Shown: positions 23,375-32,728, counted from the first letter of the stretch. The stretch is 52,644 nucleotides of DNA from Clostridiales bacterium (GCA_019419865.1 JAHZIG010000018.1:1-52644), one strand, 5' to 3'. A program made the numbers and translations. Notes: generated by a model not told the origin, from the sequence alone.

Positions 23375-23848
23375 ATGGATAATTCAAACAGAGCCGTAAG
23401 GCTCGCGGTAAAGTACCTCTCTTCGAGAATGTATACCAAAAAAGAACTGTACGACAAGCTCCTCCGGGCAAAATGCGGACGCGACGAGGCTGAAGAGGCC
23501 GTCGAGGCGGTTGCAGAGCAGGGGTATCTGGACGATTATAAGTACGCCGAGATGTATATTTTAGACTCCGCGAACCTGAATCATAAGGGCGAATACAGGA
23601 TACGGCGCGAGCTCGCGCAGAAAGGCGTCCCGAGAGAGGATATAGACAGAGCGTTTTTAAATACCGACGCGGATATGAGGGGCGCGCTGGACGAATACGT
23701 GCGGCTCAGGTTCGACCCGGAGAGTATGAGCGGCTATAAGGAACGCGAGAAGTTCAAGGCTCAGCTGATAAGGCGCGGATACTCGCTGTCCGATATAAAC
23801 GACAGCATCAACGAGTTTCTGGAAACCGTCGAGAATGGCGGCGAATAA
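23375..23848 (+). CDS. recX: RecA regulator RecX
   Basis: RecX binds and limits RecA filaments. The 157-residue protein is built of three-helix repeats, with family text such as LAVKYLSSRMYTKKELYDKL (about residues 9-28), VEAVAEQGYLDDYKYAEMYI (about 43-62) and GEYRIRRELAQKGVPREDID (about 72-91). It starts 5 bases after the recA stop and has only a weak purine stretch (AGAAG) before the ATG, so translational coupling to recA is likely. Confidence 0.93.
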   Translation: MDNSNRAVRLAVKYLSSRMYTKKELYDKLLRAKCGRDEAEEAVEAVAEQGYLDDYKYAEMYILDSANLNHKGEYRIRRELAQKGVPREDIDRAFLNTDADMRGALDEYVRLRFDPESMSGYKEREKFKAQLIRRGYSLSDINDSINEFLETVENGGE

Positions 23849-23871
23849 TTATTTAGTAAGGAAGATTTATA

Positions 23872-25230
23872 TTGAGTAAAAATTTAAAGAGGATTTCCAT
23901 AACGTCTCTCGGCTGTTCCAAAAACCTGATCGACAGCGAACAGATGAGAGGACTTTTGAAAGAGGCGGGCTACGAGTTATGGGAAAACGAAGAGGACGCC
24001 GACGTTATAATAGTTAATACCTGCGCGTTTATCGAAGCGGCGCAGACCGAATCGATAGAGTGTATCTTAGAGCTTGCGGCGTACAAAAAGCACGGCAAGG
24101 CCAAGGCGCTGATCGTGACCGGCTGCCTTGCGCAGAGGTATAAGGAACAGGTTCTAAGAGAGATCCCCGAGGTAGACGCGGTAGTCGGCGTGAACGAATA
24201 CGACAAGATAGTAGACGTCATAAAGTCGCTCGACGAGGGCGGCGAGCACCCGGAGAATATTAAAAGGATAAGCTGCTCCGATCTGCCGATGGAATGCGGC
24301 GAACTTCCGAGGGAGAGGACGACTCCGGAATATACCGCGTTCCTGAAGATCGCGGAGGGGTGCGACAACCGATGTACGTACTGCGTCATCCCATACATAC
24401 GCGGCCGCTACAGGAGCAGGAAGATGGAAGATATAGTCGCGGAAGCCGAGAAAATGGCCGCCGATGGCGTTAAGGAGTTGATAGTAATAGCTCAGGATAC
24501 GACCAGATACGGCAAGGACATATACGGCGAATACAAACTTCCCGAATTGCTCCAAAAGCTCTGCAGGATAGACGGGATAGAATGGGTGCGCGTGCACTAT
24601 TGCTACCCCGAACTTGTGACCGACGAACTGATAGAGGTCATAGCGAAGGAGGATAAAATCTGCAACTACCTCGATATACCGATCCAACATTGCTCGGACA
24701 GAGTACTTAAGAGGATGGGGCGCAGGACGAACAAGGCGCAGATAGTCGGGCTGATAAAGAAGCTCCGCGAGAGGATACCGGATATCGTTATAAGGACTAC
24801 GCTGCTCGTCGGATTCCCCGGCGAGACGGACGAGGACTTTGAGGAGCTCAGAGAATTCGTCGAGGAGACTAAATTCGACAGACTCGGCGTATTCGCCTAC
24901 TCGAGAGAGGAAGACACGCCGGCGTACGACATGCCGGACCAGGTCGACGAAGAGGTCAAGGAAGAGAGACGCGACCTTATAATGCTGATCCAGTCCGGGA
25001 TATCCGAGGAACTCAACGAAGCTAAACGCGGGAGCGTGCAGAGAGTCTTGGTCGAAGATAAGGACGAGATAATAAAAAGCTATTACGGCAGGACTTACGC
25101 AGATTCGACCGAGGTCGACGGCAAGGTCTTCTTCAAGTCGGATAAGCGGGTAAAGCCCGGCGACTTCGTAAACGTGAGGATAGATAGTAATTTGGAATAC
25201 GATCTGTTCGGAGTTATGATAGATAAATAA
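23872..25230 (+). CDS. rimO: Ribosomal protein S12 methylthiotransferase RimO
   Basis: RimO adds a methylthio group to an aspartate of ribosomal protein S12. The N-terminal UPF0004 domain opens with SLGCSKNLIDSEQM (about residues 12-25), whose Cys, with later Cys in VNTCAFIEAA and VTGCLAQRY, holds the auxiliary [4Fe-4S] cluster. The radical SAM motif CDNRCTYCVIPYIRGRYRSR begins near residue 164. The C-terminal TRAM domain spans about residues 385-452. The start is TTG at 23872, with AAGGAAG about 9 bases upstream. It lies 23 bases after recX and 19 bases before the preferred pgsA start, consistent with one transcript. Confidence 0.96.
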   Translation: MSKNLKRISITSLGCSKNLIDSEQMRGLLKEAGYELWENEEDADVIIVNTCAFIEAAQTESIECILELAAYKKHGKAKALIVTGCLAQRYKEQVLREIPEVDAVVGVNEYDKIVDVIKSLDEGGEHPENIKRISCSDLPMECGELPRERTTPEYTAFLKIAEGCDNRCTYCVIPYIRGRYRSRKMEDIVAEAEKMAADGVKELIVIAQDTTRYGKDIYGEYKLPELLQKLCRIDGIEWVRVHYCYPELVTDELIEVIAKEDKICNYLDIPIQHCSDRVLKRMGRRTNKAQIVGLIKKLRERIPDIVIRTTLLVGFPGETDEDFEELREFVEETKFDRLGVFAYSREEDTPAYDMPDQVDEEVKEERRDLIMLIQSGISEELNEAKRGSVQRVLVEDKDEIIKSYYGRTYADSTEVDGKVFFKSDKRVKPGDFVNVRIDSNLEYDLFGVMIDK

Positions 25231-25249
25231 TTATTGGGAGATGAACGTA

Positions 25250-25816
25250 TTGAACACACCTAATAAACTGACATTACTTAGAGTGGTATTGATACCCGTT
25301 TATATGATATTGTTTTTGGAATGCGGAAGAGTAGGTCTCTACCTCGCGTTGGCGGTGTTTATAATCGCCGCGCTGACCGATTGGCTGGACGGCAATATAG
25401 CGAGGCGCACGCGCCAGGTCACGACTTTCGGCAAGCTGATGGATCCGCTCGCGGATAAGCTGCTCACCCAGGCGGCGTTTATATGTTTTTTGGCGGTCGG
25501 AACGCCGTATATCAACGCGTGGGTCGTCATGATAATACTCGCCAGAGAGCTGCTGGTAACGGGCGTGAGGATGCTCGCTATGGGCGAGCAGAGAGTGATA
25601 GCCGCGAGCATGCTCGGCAAGCTTAAGACGGTCTCGCAGTTTCTGCTGATAATAGTAACCCTTATTAACAGTATCGTCGAGACCTACAGAGAGCCGATGA
25701 GCGGCGGTATCGGCAACTTCTTCGTACTTGTTTTGGTGATAATAACAGTCGCGCTGACCGTGTTGTCCGGCGTCGATTATGTGCTGAAAAACAGGAAGTT
25801 GATAACGTTTAAGTAA
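25250..25816 (+). CDS. pgsA: CDP-diacylglycerol-glycerol-3-phosphate 3-phosphatidyltransferase
   Basis: PgsA makes phosphatidylglycerol phosphate at the membrane. The CDP-alcohol phosphotransferase motif DG-x2-AR-x8-G-x3-D-x3-D is complete in DGNIARRTRQVTTFGKLMD followed by PLAD. Several membrane spans surround it (LIPVYMILFLECG, LYLALAVFIIAALTDWL, ILLIIVTLINSIV-like text, FFVLVLVIITVALTVL). The TTG at 25250 is preferred: it lies 9 bases after GGGAG and gives the family start MNTPNKLTLLRV. The in-frame ATG at 25241 abuts the GGGAG with no spacer. Length from TTG is 188 residues. It closes the recA-recX-rimO-pgsA unit and precedes the fatty-acid cluster. Confidence 0.95.
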   Translation: MNTPNKLTLLRVVLIPVYMILFLECGRVGLYLALAVFIIAALTDWLDGNIARRTRQVTTFGKLMDPLADKLLTQAAFICFLAVGTPYINAWVVMIILARELLVTGVRMLAMGEQRVIAASMLGKLKTVSQFLLIIVTLINSIVETYREPMSGGIGNFFVLVLVIITVALTVLSGVDYVLKNRKLITFK

Positions 25817-26133
25817 CATATATTTTACGTAAACATTACAGCGCTTGCTATTTATAAATATAACTATATAATAGTTAAGAGCCGACGGATAAATTGCTGT
25901 TAAAGGATATGGCGCAAATCATAGCTTGGCGGAGCGGCTTGCGCCCGAATATTTAGGATAGATAGCGAATAAGCCCGGCGCCGTATTTTATTCCGGAGCG
26001 GCTTGCGTCTGTTGGATCTGATAAGAAATTACAGGCGTTACCGCCTTACCGCGGTATTACGCAGACTAATTCTTTTTGATTTTAAGCGTAAATAGATATT
26101 TATATTTTTAAGAATCGGGGCTGAGAAGGTTTT
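25817..26133. other. Intergenic region before the fatty-acid cluster
   Basis: The stretch holds a likely promoter (25845-25872) and a 13-bp direct repeat, GGAGCGGCTTGCG at 25931-25943 and 25995-26007, 64 bases apart. The 250-base distance from promoter to plsX leaves room for a long leader. No site matching the known FapR or FabT operators is visible. Confidence 0.5.
25845..25872 (+). promoter_or_regulatory. Possible promoter of the fatty-acid cluster
   Basis: TTGCTA (25845-25850) and TATAAT (25867-25872) are 16 bases apart. The start would be near 25880, leaving a leader of about 250 nt before plsX. Confidence 0.5.
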
Positions 26134-27171
26134 ATGATAATAGTTGTTGACGCCATGGGCGGGGATAACGCGCCCGCGGAAATAGTAAAAGGCTGCGCGG
26201 CCGCGAGTATGGATTTTTCAGATAAGATAACAAAGATTAAACTTGTTGGAAGAAAAAACGAGATAGCCGCGTGTTTGAGCGATCTAAAATACGACGCGGG
26301 CAGGATAGAGATAGTGGACGCGCCCGACGTTATAACCGGCGACGACGACCCCACCGTCGCTATACGGCAAAAGAAGGATTCTTCGCTGAGAAGAGCGCTC
26401 GATATGGTGCATCACGGCGAAGGCGACGTAATGGTGAGCGCGGGGAATACTGGCGCTCTTATCGCGGGGGCGACTCTTATCGTTAAGCGCATCAAAGGCG
26501 TTCGCCGCGTCGCGCTCGCGCCGATCATGCCGTCCGAGAAGGGCTGCTTCCTGCTGGTGGACGCCGGCGCCAACTCGGAGTGCACGCCCGCGTTTTTAAA
26601 GCAATTCGCTATAATGGGTTCCATATATATGGAAAAAATAATGAATATACCAAGGCCGAGGGTAGGGCTTGTGAATATAGGCTCCGAGGACAAAAAAGGA
26701 ACGGATACCGTCGTAGAGACTAACGCGGAGCTTAAAAAGACGCCGATAAACTATATCGGCTATATAGAGGGACGCGAGATCCCGATAGGCGAGGCGGACG
26801 TCGTGGTTTGCGACGGCTTTACCGGCAACGTGATCCTCAAGTTTATGGAGGGTATGGGTATAGTAATGTACTCCCTGATAAAAGATATATTTACTAAAAA
26901 TCTTAAGACCAAACTGGCGGCGCTTATGGTCAAGGACGGCCTTAAGAATTTCAAAAAGACGATGGATTATACCGAATACGGCGGAGCGCCCATACTCGGC
27001 GCGTCTATGCCGGTAATAAAGGCTCACGGCAGTTCTAACGCCAAGGCTTTCTACCACGCGATAGGCCAGGCGATAAGTACCGTGGAGAGCGATCTAATAG
27101 GCGAGATCAAAGAGAATTTGGCAAAATACGGGGATAAACGCCCGGCGTCAGGAGATGAGATAAATGGATAA
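26134..27171 (+). CDS. plsX: Phosphate acyltransferase PlsX
   Basis: PlsX converts acyl-ACP to acyl-phosphate, the first committed step to phosphatidic acid with PlsY. Family hallmarks are IIVVDAMGGDNAPAEIVKG at residues 2-20, DDDPTVAIRQKKDSSLRRAL (about 71-90), SAGNTGALIAGATL and NIGSEDKKGTD, and GFTGNVILKFMEG later. Length 345 is typical. It heads the cluster and overlaps fabH by 8 bases. The ribosome binding site is modest (GAGAAGG). Confidence 0.96.
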   Translation: MIIVVDAMGGDNAPAEIVKGCAAASMDFSDKITKIKLVGRKNEIAACLSDLKYDAGRIEIVDAPDVITGDDDPTVAIRQKKDSSLRRALDMVHHGEGDVMVSAGNTGALIAGATLIVKRIKGVRRVALAPIMPSEKGCFLLVDAGANSECTPAFLKQFAIMGSIYMEKIMNIPRPRVGLVNIGSEDKKGTDTVVETNAELKKTPINYIGYIEGREIPIGEADVVVCDGFTGNVILKFMEGMGIVMYSLIKDIFTKNLKTKLAALMVKDGLKNFKKTMDYTEYGGAPILGASMPVIKAHGSSNAKAFYHAIGQAISTVESDLIGEIKENLAKYGDKRPASGDEING

Positions 27172-28150
27172 AAAAAGAGCTAAGATAATCGGCGTGGGCA
27201 AGTATCTGCCCGATAAGATCTTATCGAACGCCGATCTTGAAAAGATGGTCGATACGTCAGACGAATGGATAACCAAAAGAGTCGGTATAAAGGAACGCAG
27301 GATATCCGAGCCGGACGTGTACTCGTCCGATTTGGGAACCGAAGCGGCTTTGAACGCTATTAAGGATTCGGGGATCTCTCCCGAGGAGATAGATCTGATA
27401 ATCGCGGCGGGAGTTACGCCGGACATGTACACGCCCTCCGTATCGTGTATGATACAGGCGAAGATCGGGGCCGTAAACGCGGCGGCGTTCGACCTTAACG
27501 CGGCTTGTCCGGGGTTTGTGTTCGCGCTTACGACCGCGACGCAGTTTATAGAAAACGGAACGTACAAGACCGTACTCGTAGTAGCCTGCGACTGCTTGTC
27601 CAAGGTGACCGAGTATAAAGACCGCGCGACCTGCGTGCTCTTCGGCGACGGCGCCGGAGCGGCGATTTTACAGGCGACGGACGAGGATACGGGAGTCCTC
27701 TCATGCTGTCTCGGTTCGGACGGCGCTTCGGGCGACAAAATTACGATCCCCGGTATTCGCGTCGACGAGGAGGAGAAAGAAAAGAGACCGTTCGGAAACT
27801 ACAGAACGCTTTGGATGGACGGCGGCGCCGTATATAAGTTCGCGGTAAAGACGATGTCCGCGTCGGCTGCTAAGGTCATAGAGGACGCTGGCTTTACGAT
27901 GGAGGACATAACCCAGATAATACCGCATCAGGCGAATCAGAGGATAATAGACGGCGCGAGAAAGCGCCTCGGCTGCGCGGAGGAGCAGATGTTCTCCAAC
28001 ATCAGCAAATACGGAAATATGTCGGCCGCGTGCATACCGGTCGCTATTTGCGAGGCGATCGAGGAAGGCAAGATAAAGAGGGGCGACCTCTTTGTTATCG
28101 TCAGCATGGGCGGAGGTCTCGCCTGGGGCAGCGCGCTTATAAGATATTAA
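27164..28150 (+). CDS. fabH: Beta-ketoacyl-ACP synthase III FabH
   Basis: FabH condenses an acyl-CoA primer with malonyl-ACP to start fatty-acid synthesis. The catalytic triad is complete: Cys115 in FDLNAACPGFVF, His255 in IIPHQANQRI and Asn285 in SKYGNMSAAC. Length 328 fits. The start codon lies within the end of plsX (8-base overlap), with AGGAGATGAG upstream as ribosome binding site, so the two are translationally coupled. Whether primers are straight or branched cannot be read from the sequence. Confidence 0.97.
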   Translation: MDKKRAKIIGVGKYLPDKILSNADLEKMVDTSDEWITKRVGIKERRISEPDVYSSDLGTEAALNAIKDSGISPEEIDLIIAAGVTPDMYTPSVSCMIQAKIGAVNAAAFDLNAACPGFVFALTTATQFIENGTYKTVLVVACDCLSKVTEYKDRATCVLFGDGAGAAILQATDEDTGVLSCCLGSDGASGDKITIPGIRVDEEEKEKRPFGNYRTLWMDGGAVYKFAVKTMSASAAKVIEDAGFTMEDITQIIPHQANQRIIDGARKRLGCAEEQMFSNISKYGNMSAACIPVAICEAIEEGKIKRGDLFVIVSMGGGLAWGSALIRY

Positions 28151-28217
28151 GTAAGCGTACGCGCGCGTTATAATAAGAGAAGATATTATACGATCAATAT
28201 ATTACAGAGATGAGGTA

Positions 28218-29135
28218 ATGAAATTGAGTAACAGAATATGCGAACTACTGGGGATCGAGTATCCCATAATCCAAGGCGGCATGGCGTGGGTGGCTACCGC
28301 GGAGTTGGCGGCGGCCGTATCTAACGGCGGCGGTCTGGGCTTGATAGCCGCGGGCAACGCTCCGGCGGATATCGTGAGAGAACAGATCAAGAAGGCGAGA
28401 GAGCTTACGGATAAGCCGTTCGGCGTAAACGTTATGATGATGTCGCCGTGCGCGGACGAGGTCATGAAGATGATAATCGAAGAGAAGCCGGCGGTAGTAG
28501 CTACCGGAGCCGGAAACCCGGGCAAGTATATCCCCGACCTCAAGGCCGCGGGAATAAAGATAATGCCGGTAATAGCGAGCGTAGCTTTGGCTAAGAGGAT
28601 GGAGAAGGCCGGAGCCGACGCGGTCATAGCCGAAGGCACGGAAGCCGGAGGGCATATAGGCGAGCTCACCACTATGGTTCTCACTCCGCAGGTAGTGGAC
28701 GCGGTAAGCATACCGGTCGTATCGGCGGGAGGATATGCAGACAGCCGCGGTACAAGGGCGGCGTTCGCGCTCGGAGCCGACGGAATCCAGGTGGGAACGA
28801 GATTTATATGTTCGACCGAGTGTATTGCGCACGATAACTATAAGCAGGCGGTCATAAAGGCTAAGGACAGAGACGCCGTAGTTACCGGCCGCAGTACCGG
28901 AGCGCCGGTTCGCGCGCTTAAGAATAAGCTCACCAGAGAGTACGATAGGCTTGAGAAGTCGGGCGCGTCATTTGAGGAGATAGAGGCCCTCGGCGTCGGC
29001 GGGCTCAGACGGGCTTTCCAGGACGGAGACGTTGAGAACGGTTCGTTGATGGCGGGACAGAGCGCGGCTATGGTTCACGATATAAAGCCCTGCGCGGAGA
29101 TAATCAAGGATTTCTTCGACGGCGTGGAGTTTTAG
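28218..29135 (+). CDS. fabK: FMN-dependent enoyl-ACP reductase II FabK
   Basis: FabK reduces enoyl-ACP with NAD(P)H and FMN and is unrelated to FabI. The 305-residue TIM-barrel protein shows ELLGIEYPIIQGGMAWVATA (about residues 10-29), KPFGVNVMMMSP (about 70-81), AEGTEAGGHIGELTTMVL (about 137-154) and the phosphate-binding ALGADGIQVGTRFICSTEC (about 184-202). It is the only enoyl reductase in the cluster. The ATG at 28218 is only 2 bases after GAGG; the TTG at 28224, two codons in, has better spacing and gives MSNRICELLGI, closer to family starts. Confidence 0.95.
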   Translation: MKLSNRICELLGIEYPIIQGGMAWVATAELAAAVSNGGGLGLIAAGNAPADIVREQIKKARELTDKPFGVNVMMMSPCADEVMKMIIEEKPAVVATGAGNPGKYIPDLKAAGIKIMPVIASVALAKRMEKAGADAVIAEGTEAGGHIGELTTMVLTPQVVDAVSIPVVSAGGYADSRGTRAAFALGADGIQVGTRFICSTECIAHDNYKQAVIKAKDRDAVVTGRSTGAPVRALKNKLTREYDRLEKSGASFEEIEALGVGGLRRAFQDGDVENGSLMAGQSAAMVHDIKPCAEIIKDFFDGVEF

Positions 29136-29196
29136 GATAGATATGGGGCGCGTTCGCGCGCTGAATTTGATTATTAGAAAGTAGGAGAAAGAATAT

Positions 29197-30132
29197 ATGA
29201 AAACGGCATTTTTATTTGCGGGTCAAGGCTCGCAGGCGATAGGAATGGGAAAAGAGCTTTGCGAGAACTTCGAAGCGGCGGACGGCGTTTTCGACCAGGC
29301 TTCGGACGCGCTGGGCTTCGATATAAAGAAGATGATCTGGGAAGGCGATACCGAAACGCTGATGATAACCGAGAACACCCAGCCGGCGATACTCACGATG
29401 TCGGTCGCGGCGCTTAAAGTAGTCGAGAGCCTCGGGATAAAGCCGGACGTCGTAGCGGGGCTCAGCCTCGGCGAGTACACGGCTCACGTAGCGGCGGGAA
29501 GCCTTGATTTTGCGGACGCGGTCCCGCTGGTCAGAAAAAGAGGAAAATATATGCAGGAAGCGGTCCCGCTCGGAGTGGGCGGAATGGCGGTCATCCTTGG
29601 AATGGACGAGCAGGCGGTAAGAGAGATCTGCGCCGACGCTACAGCTAAGGGCGACGGTACTGTGGAGCCGGCCAACTTCAACTGCCCCGGGCAGATAGCC
29701 GTAGCCGGAAAGAAGGAGGCCGTCGAACACGCGATAGAGATCGCTAAGGAGAGGGGCGCGAAGCGCGCGATGGCGCTGCCGGTATCGGCTCCGTTCCACA
29801 CTTCGTTCCTTAAGAGCGCGGGAGAAAAGCTCGCGGTCGAGCTTGAGAAGGTCGAGTTCAAAGATCTGAAAGTTCCGCTTATAACCAACGTCACCGGCGA
29901 CTATGTAAAGAGTAGCGCGGATATAAAGGATCTTCTAGTTCAGCAGGTATCTTCGCCGGTCATGTTCGAGGCGAGCCTCAGAAGAATGATAGCCGACGGC
30001 GTGGACACGTTCATAGAGATGGGCCCCGGCAAGGCGCTCAGCGGTTTCGTCAAGAAGATAGATAGGAGCCTTAACATATATAACGTCGAGGATATGGCGA
30101 CGTTTGAAAAGCTTAAGGCCGCGCTTGCGTAA
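29197..30132 (+). CDS. fabD: Malonyl-CoA:ACP transacylase FabD
   Basis: FabD loads malonyl groups onto ACP. The active-site Ser90 sits in GLSLGEYTAH and the partner His201 in SAPFHTSFL; the N-terminal FAGQGSQAIGMGKEL is the expected oxyanion region. Length 311 is normal. The ribosome binding site GTAGGAG is well placed. It is co-oriented with fabK and fabG with gaps of about 60 bases. Confidence 0.97.
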   Translation: MKTAFLFAGQGSQAIGMGKELCENFEAADGVFDQASDALGFDIKKMIWEGDTETLMITENTQPAILTMSVAALKVVESLGIKPDVVAGLSLGEYTAHVAAGSLDFADAVPLVRKRGKYMQEAVPLGVGGMAVILGMDEQAVREICADATAKGDGTVEPANFNCPGQIAVAGKKEAVEHAIEIAKERGAKRAMALPVSAPFHTSFLKSAGEKLAVELEKVEFKDLKVPLITNVTGDYVKSSADIKDLLVQQVSSPVMFEASLRRMIADGVDTFIEMGPGKALSGFVKKIDRSLNIYNVEDMATFEKLKAALA

Positions 30133-30198
30133 TTGAATCAAAAATAAATTTGGATAAGATATAAATCAAAATTACGCAAAGAAAGAAGGGGAGATAAA

Positions 30199-30951
30199 AT
30201 GGAATTTAAAGATAAATGCGTTATCGTGACCGGAAGCGCGCGCGGGATCGGAAAGGAGATCGCGCTCAAATTCGGGAGCGAGGGCGCGAACGTAGTCGTT
30301 TGCGATATCGATATAGAAGGTCAGGACGCGGTCGCTCAGTCGGTATGCGACGAGATAAAGGCCGCCGGAGGAGACGCGGCGTATATCTTGGGCGACGTTT
30401 CCAAGCCGGAAAATACGGATAATATAATAAAATTCGCAAAAGATAAGTTCGGGCGGATAGACGTTATAGTAAACAACGCCGGCATCACCAGGGATAACCT
30501 TATAATGCGCATGAGCGAAGCCGACTGGGACGCGGTGCTCACCGTAAACCTAAAGGGCGCGTTCAATATGATCAAGTCGGCTACCCGCACGATGATGAAA
30601 CAGCGTTTCGGCTGCTTTATAAACATGGCGTCGGTATCCGGCGTTATGGGAAACGCGGGTCAGGCTAACTACTCCGCGTCCAAAGCCGGTCTTATCGGAC
30701 TTACAAAGTCGGTCGCAAAGGAGCTGGCGTCGCGTAATATACGCGCGAACGCAATAGCGCCCGGTTTTATCCAGACCGCTATGACCGATAAGCTGCCCGA
30801 AGACGTGAGAAAGTCGTATATGGCGGCGATACCGCTCGGGAAATTCGGTCAGGTAGAGGATATTGCCAACTTAGCGCTGTTTTTGGCGAGCGACAGAGCA
30901 AAATATATAACAGGTCAAGTAATAAATGTTGACGGCGGGCTTGTTATGTGA
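30199..30951 (+). CDS. fabG: 3-oxoacyl-ACP reductase FabG
   Basis: FabG reduces beta-ketoacyl-ACP with NADPH. The short-chain dehydrogenase fold is evident: TGSARGIGKEIA (11-22), NNAGITRDNL (92-101) and the catalytic Ser145, Tyr158 and Lys162 in NMASVSGVMG and QANYSASKAG. Length 250 is typical. The ribosome binding site AAGGGGAG is strong. A palindrome at 30970-30987 separates it from acpP. Confidence 0.97.
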   Translation: MEFKDKCVIVTGSARGIGKEIALKFGSEGANVVVCDIDIEGQDAVAQSVCDEIKAAGGDAAYILGDVSKPENTDNIIKFAKDKFGRIDVIVNNAGITRDNLIMRMSEADWDAVLTVNLKGAFNMIKSATRTMMKQRFGCFINMASVSGVMGNAGQANYSASKAGLIGLTKSVAKELASRNIRANAIAPGFIQTAMTDKLPEDVRKSYMAAIPLGKFGQVEDIANLALFLASDRAKYITGQVINVDGGLVM

Positions 30952-30969
30952 TATAAATACTTAGTAAAG

Positions 30970-30987
30970 AAATAACATGTGTTATTT
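30970..30987. promoter_or_regulatory. Dyad in the fabG-acpP gap
   Basis: AAATAACA and TGTTATTT form a perfect 8-2-8 inverted repeat. The two-base centre is too tight for a stable RNA loop, so a protein-binding site for a separate acpP promoter is more likely than a terminator. Confidence 0.4.
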
Positions 30988-31027
30988 TACACAATATTTT
31001 CAATTATAAAATATGGAGGAAACTAAA

Positions 31028-31258
31028 ATGGAAATTTTTGACAAAGTTAAAGAGATCACAGTCGAGCAATTGGGGTGCGAAGAGGACGCGGTAACGCCCG
31101 AGGCTTCTTTCGTAGACGATTTGGAAGCTGATTCTTTGGACGTAGTTGAATTGATGATGGCTCTTGAAGAAGAGTTCGACATCGAGATCCCGGACGAAGA
31201 AGCTGAGAAGATCTCGACCGTAAACGACGCGGTAAATTATATTAAAGACAACCAGTAA
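31028..31258 (+). CDS. acpP: Acyl carrier protein
   Basis: ACP carries growing acyl chains on a phosphopantetheine arm. The 76-residue acidic four-helix protein has the attachment Ser36 in [10 protein letters not shown], followed by the recognition helix [19 protein letters not shown]. The ATG at 31028 is chosen because the upstream in-frame ATG at 31013 is part of the ribosome binding site ATGGAGGAAAC itself. Codon use is plainer than in neighbours (ATC and ATT for Ile instead of ATA), consistent with high expression. Confidence 0.98.
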   Translation: MEIFDKVKEITVEQLGCEEDAVTPEASFVDDLEADSLDVVELMMALEEEFDIEIPDEEAEKISTVNDAVNYIKDNQ

Positions 31259-31268
31259 TTGACAGTAC

Positions 31269-31293
31269 GGGTTTGGGGCGAGCCCCCGAACCC
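31269..31293 (+). promoter_or_regulatory. GC-rich hairpin after acpP
   Basis: GGGTTTGGGG pairs with CCCCCGAACCC around CGAG with a small internal loop. There is no T tract, so it may stabilise the acpP mRNA end or partly attenuate reading into fabF. Confidence 0.5.
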
Positions 31294-31434
31294 ATAGAGA
31301 GATTTACACTTGGCGCCGGGGGTCTCATTTTCGGCGGATCTGAGACGAGCGTTTCGGCTTTGATTGTAAGTCTCTTTATGCGCTATTTAGCCGGGTATTC
31401 AAGCAAGATGGATTTTTATTAGGAGGATAAGATT

Positions 31435-32673
31435 ATGAAAAGAGCTGTAATAACGGGCGTTGGAGCAGTGACGCCTGTGGGCATCGGCAAAGACGAGATG
31501 TGGAAGAATATCAAGGACGGCGTGTCCGGGATAGGAATAATAAGCAAATTCGATCCTACGGATTTCGCATGCCGCGTGGCGGCCGAGGTCAAGGACTTCG
31601 ACGTTACGAAGTATATAGAGAAAAAAGAAGCGAAGCGTATGGATCTCTTTGTTCAGTACGCGGTGGCTGCGGCCAAGATGGCGGTCGAGGATGCGGGTAT
31701 CGACATGAGCGCGGAGGATCCGACGAGATGCGGCGTTATAGCCGGTTCCGGTATCGGCGGAATAGGAACGCTCTGCGAACAGCATAAGAAGCTCTTGGAC
31801 AGAGGTCCGAGCAAGGTCTCGCCGTTTATGATACCGATGATGATCTCCAATATGGCCGTTGGACAGATCGCGATAGCGTTCAACTGTAAGGGCGTCAATC
31901 TGACGACCGTTTCGGCGTGCGCGTCGGGCACCGACGCAATAGGACAGGCGCTGCTGGCGATCAGACGCGGCGACGCGGACGTTATTTTCGCGGGCGGAAG
32001 CGAGGCTACCATAAACGAACTCGCGCTGGCGGGATTCGCGTCGATGAAAGCGCTGACCACCAGAAACGACACGCCGGATAAGGCTTGCTCGCCGTTCGAT
32101 AAGAACAGAGACGGCTTTATAATGGGCGAAGGCGCGGGCATAATGATAATAGAAGAGCTCGAGCACGCCAAGAAGAGAGGCGCGCATATAATCGCGGAGC
32201 TGGTCGGCTACGGTTCGACTAACGACGCATATCATATAACCGCTCCCGCTCCCGAGGGCGAAGGCGGCGCAAGATGTATGGAACTCGCGGTAAAGGATGC
32301 GGGGATCGAGCCGGAGGCGATAGATTACATAAACGCTCACGGCACGTCTACGCCGTATAACGATAAATTCGAGACCGCGGCGATAAAGACGGTGTTCAAA
32401 GACCACGCGTATAAGCTGGCGGTAAGCTCGACCAAGTCCATGACCGGACACATGCTGGGCGCCGCGGGCGGAGTCGAGGGCATAATAACCGCTCTGGCTA
32501 TAGAGGACGACTATCTGCCGCCGACGATCAACTACGAGACTCCCGATCCGGAATGCGATCTGGATTACGTGCCGAATAAGGGGCGCGAAGCTAAGATAAA
32601 CTATGCGGTATCCAACTCGCTCGGGTTTGGCGGCCATAACGCAAGTATCGTTTTGAAGAAATATGCAGAATAG
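31435..32673 (+). CDS. fabF: Beta-ketoacyl-ACP synthase II FabF
   Basis: FabF performs the elongation condensations. The catalytic Cys162 lies in [12 protein letters not shown], His302 in [11 protein letters not shown] and His339 in [12 protein letters not shown], the Cys-His-His set of elongating enzymes. Length 412 fits. The ribosome binding site AGGAGGATAAG is strong. It is the last gene of the cluster: a strong terminator follows at 32695-32728. The fabZ and acetyl-CoA carboxylase genes that often follow fabF in Clostridia are not here. Confidence 0.98.
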   Translation: MKRAVITGVGAVTPVGIGKDEMWKNIKDGVSGIGIISKFDPTDFACRVAAEVKDFDVTKYIEKKEAKRMDLFVQYAVAAAKMAVEDAGIDMSAEDPTRCGVIAGSGIGGIGTLCEQHKKLLDRGPSKVSPFMIPMMISNMAVGQIAIAFNCKGVNLTTVSACASGTDAIGQALLAIRRGDADVIFAGGSEATINELALAGFASMKALTTRNDTPDKACSPFDKNRDGFIMGEGAGIMIIEELEHAKKRGAHIIAELVGYGSTNDAYHITAPAPEGEGGARCMELAVKDAGIEPEAIDYINAHGTSTPYNDKFETAAIKTVFKDHAYKLAVSSTKSMTGHMLGAAGGVEGIITALAIEDDYLPPTINYETPDPECDLDYVPNKGREAKINYAVSNSLGFGGHNASIVLKKYAE

Positions 32674-32694
32674 CGGAAATTGAGTTGAGACGGG

Positions 32695-32728
32695 ATAGGG
32701 ATTTGGTTTCAAATCCCTATTTTATTAT
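32695..32728 (+). terminator. Intrinsic terminator of the fatty-acid cluster
   Basis: ATAGGGATTTG (32695-32705) pairs perfectly with CAAATCCCTAT (32710-32720) around GTTT, then TTTATTAT. Confidence 0.9.
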
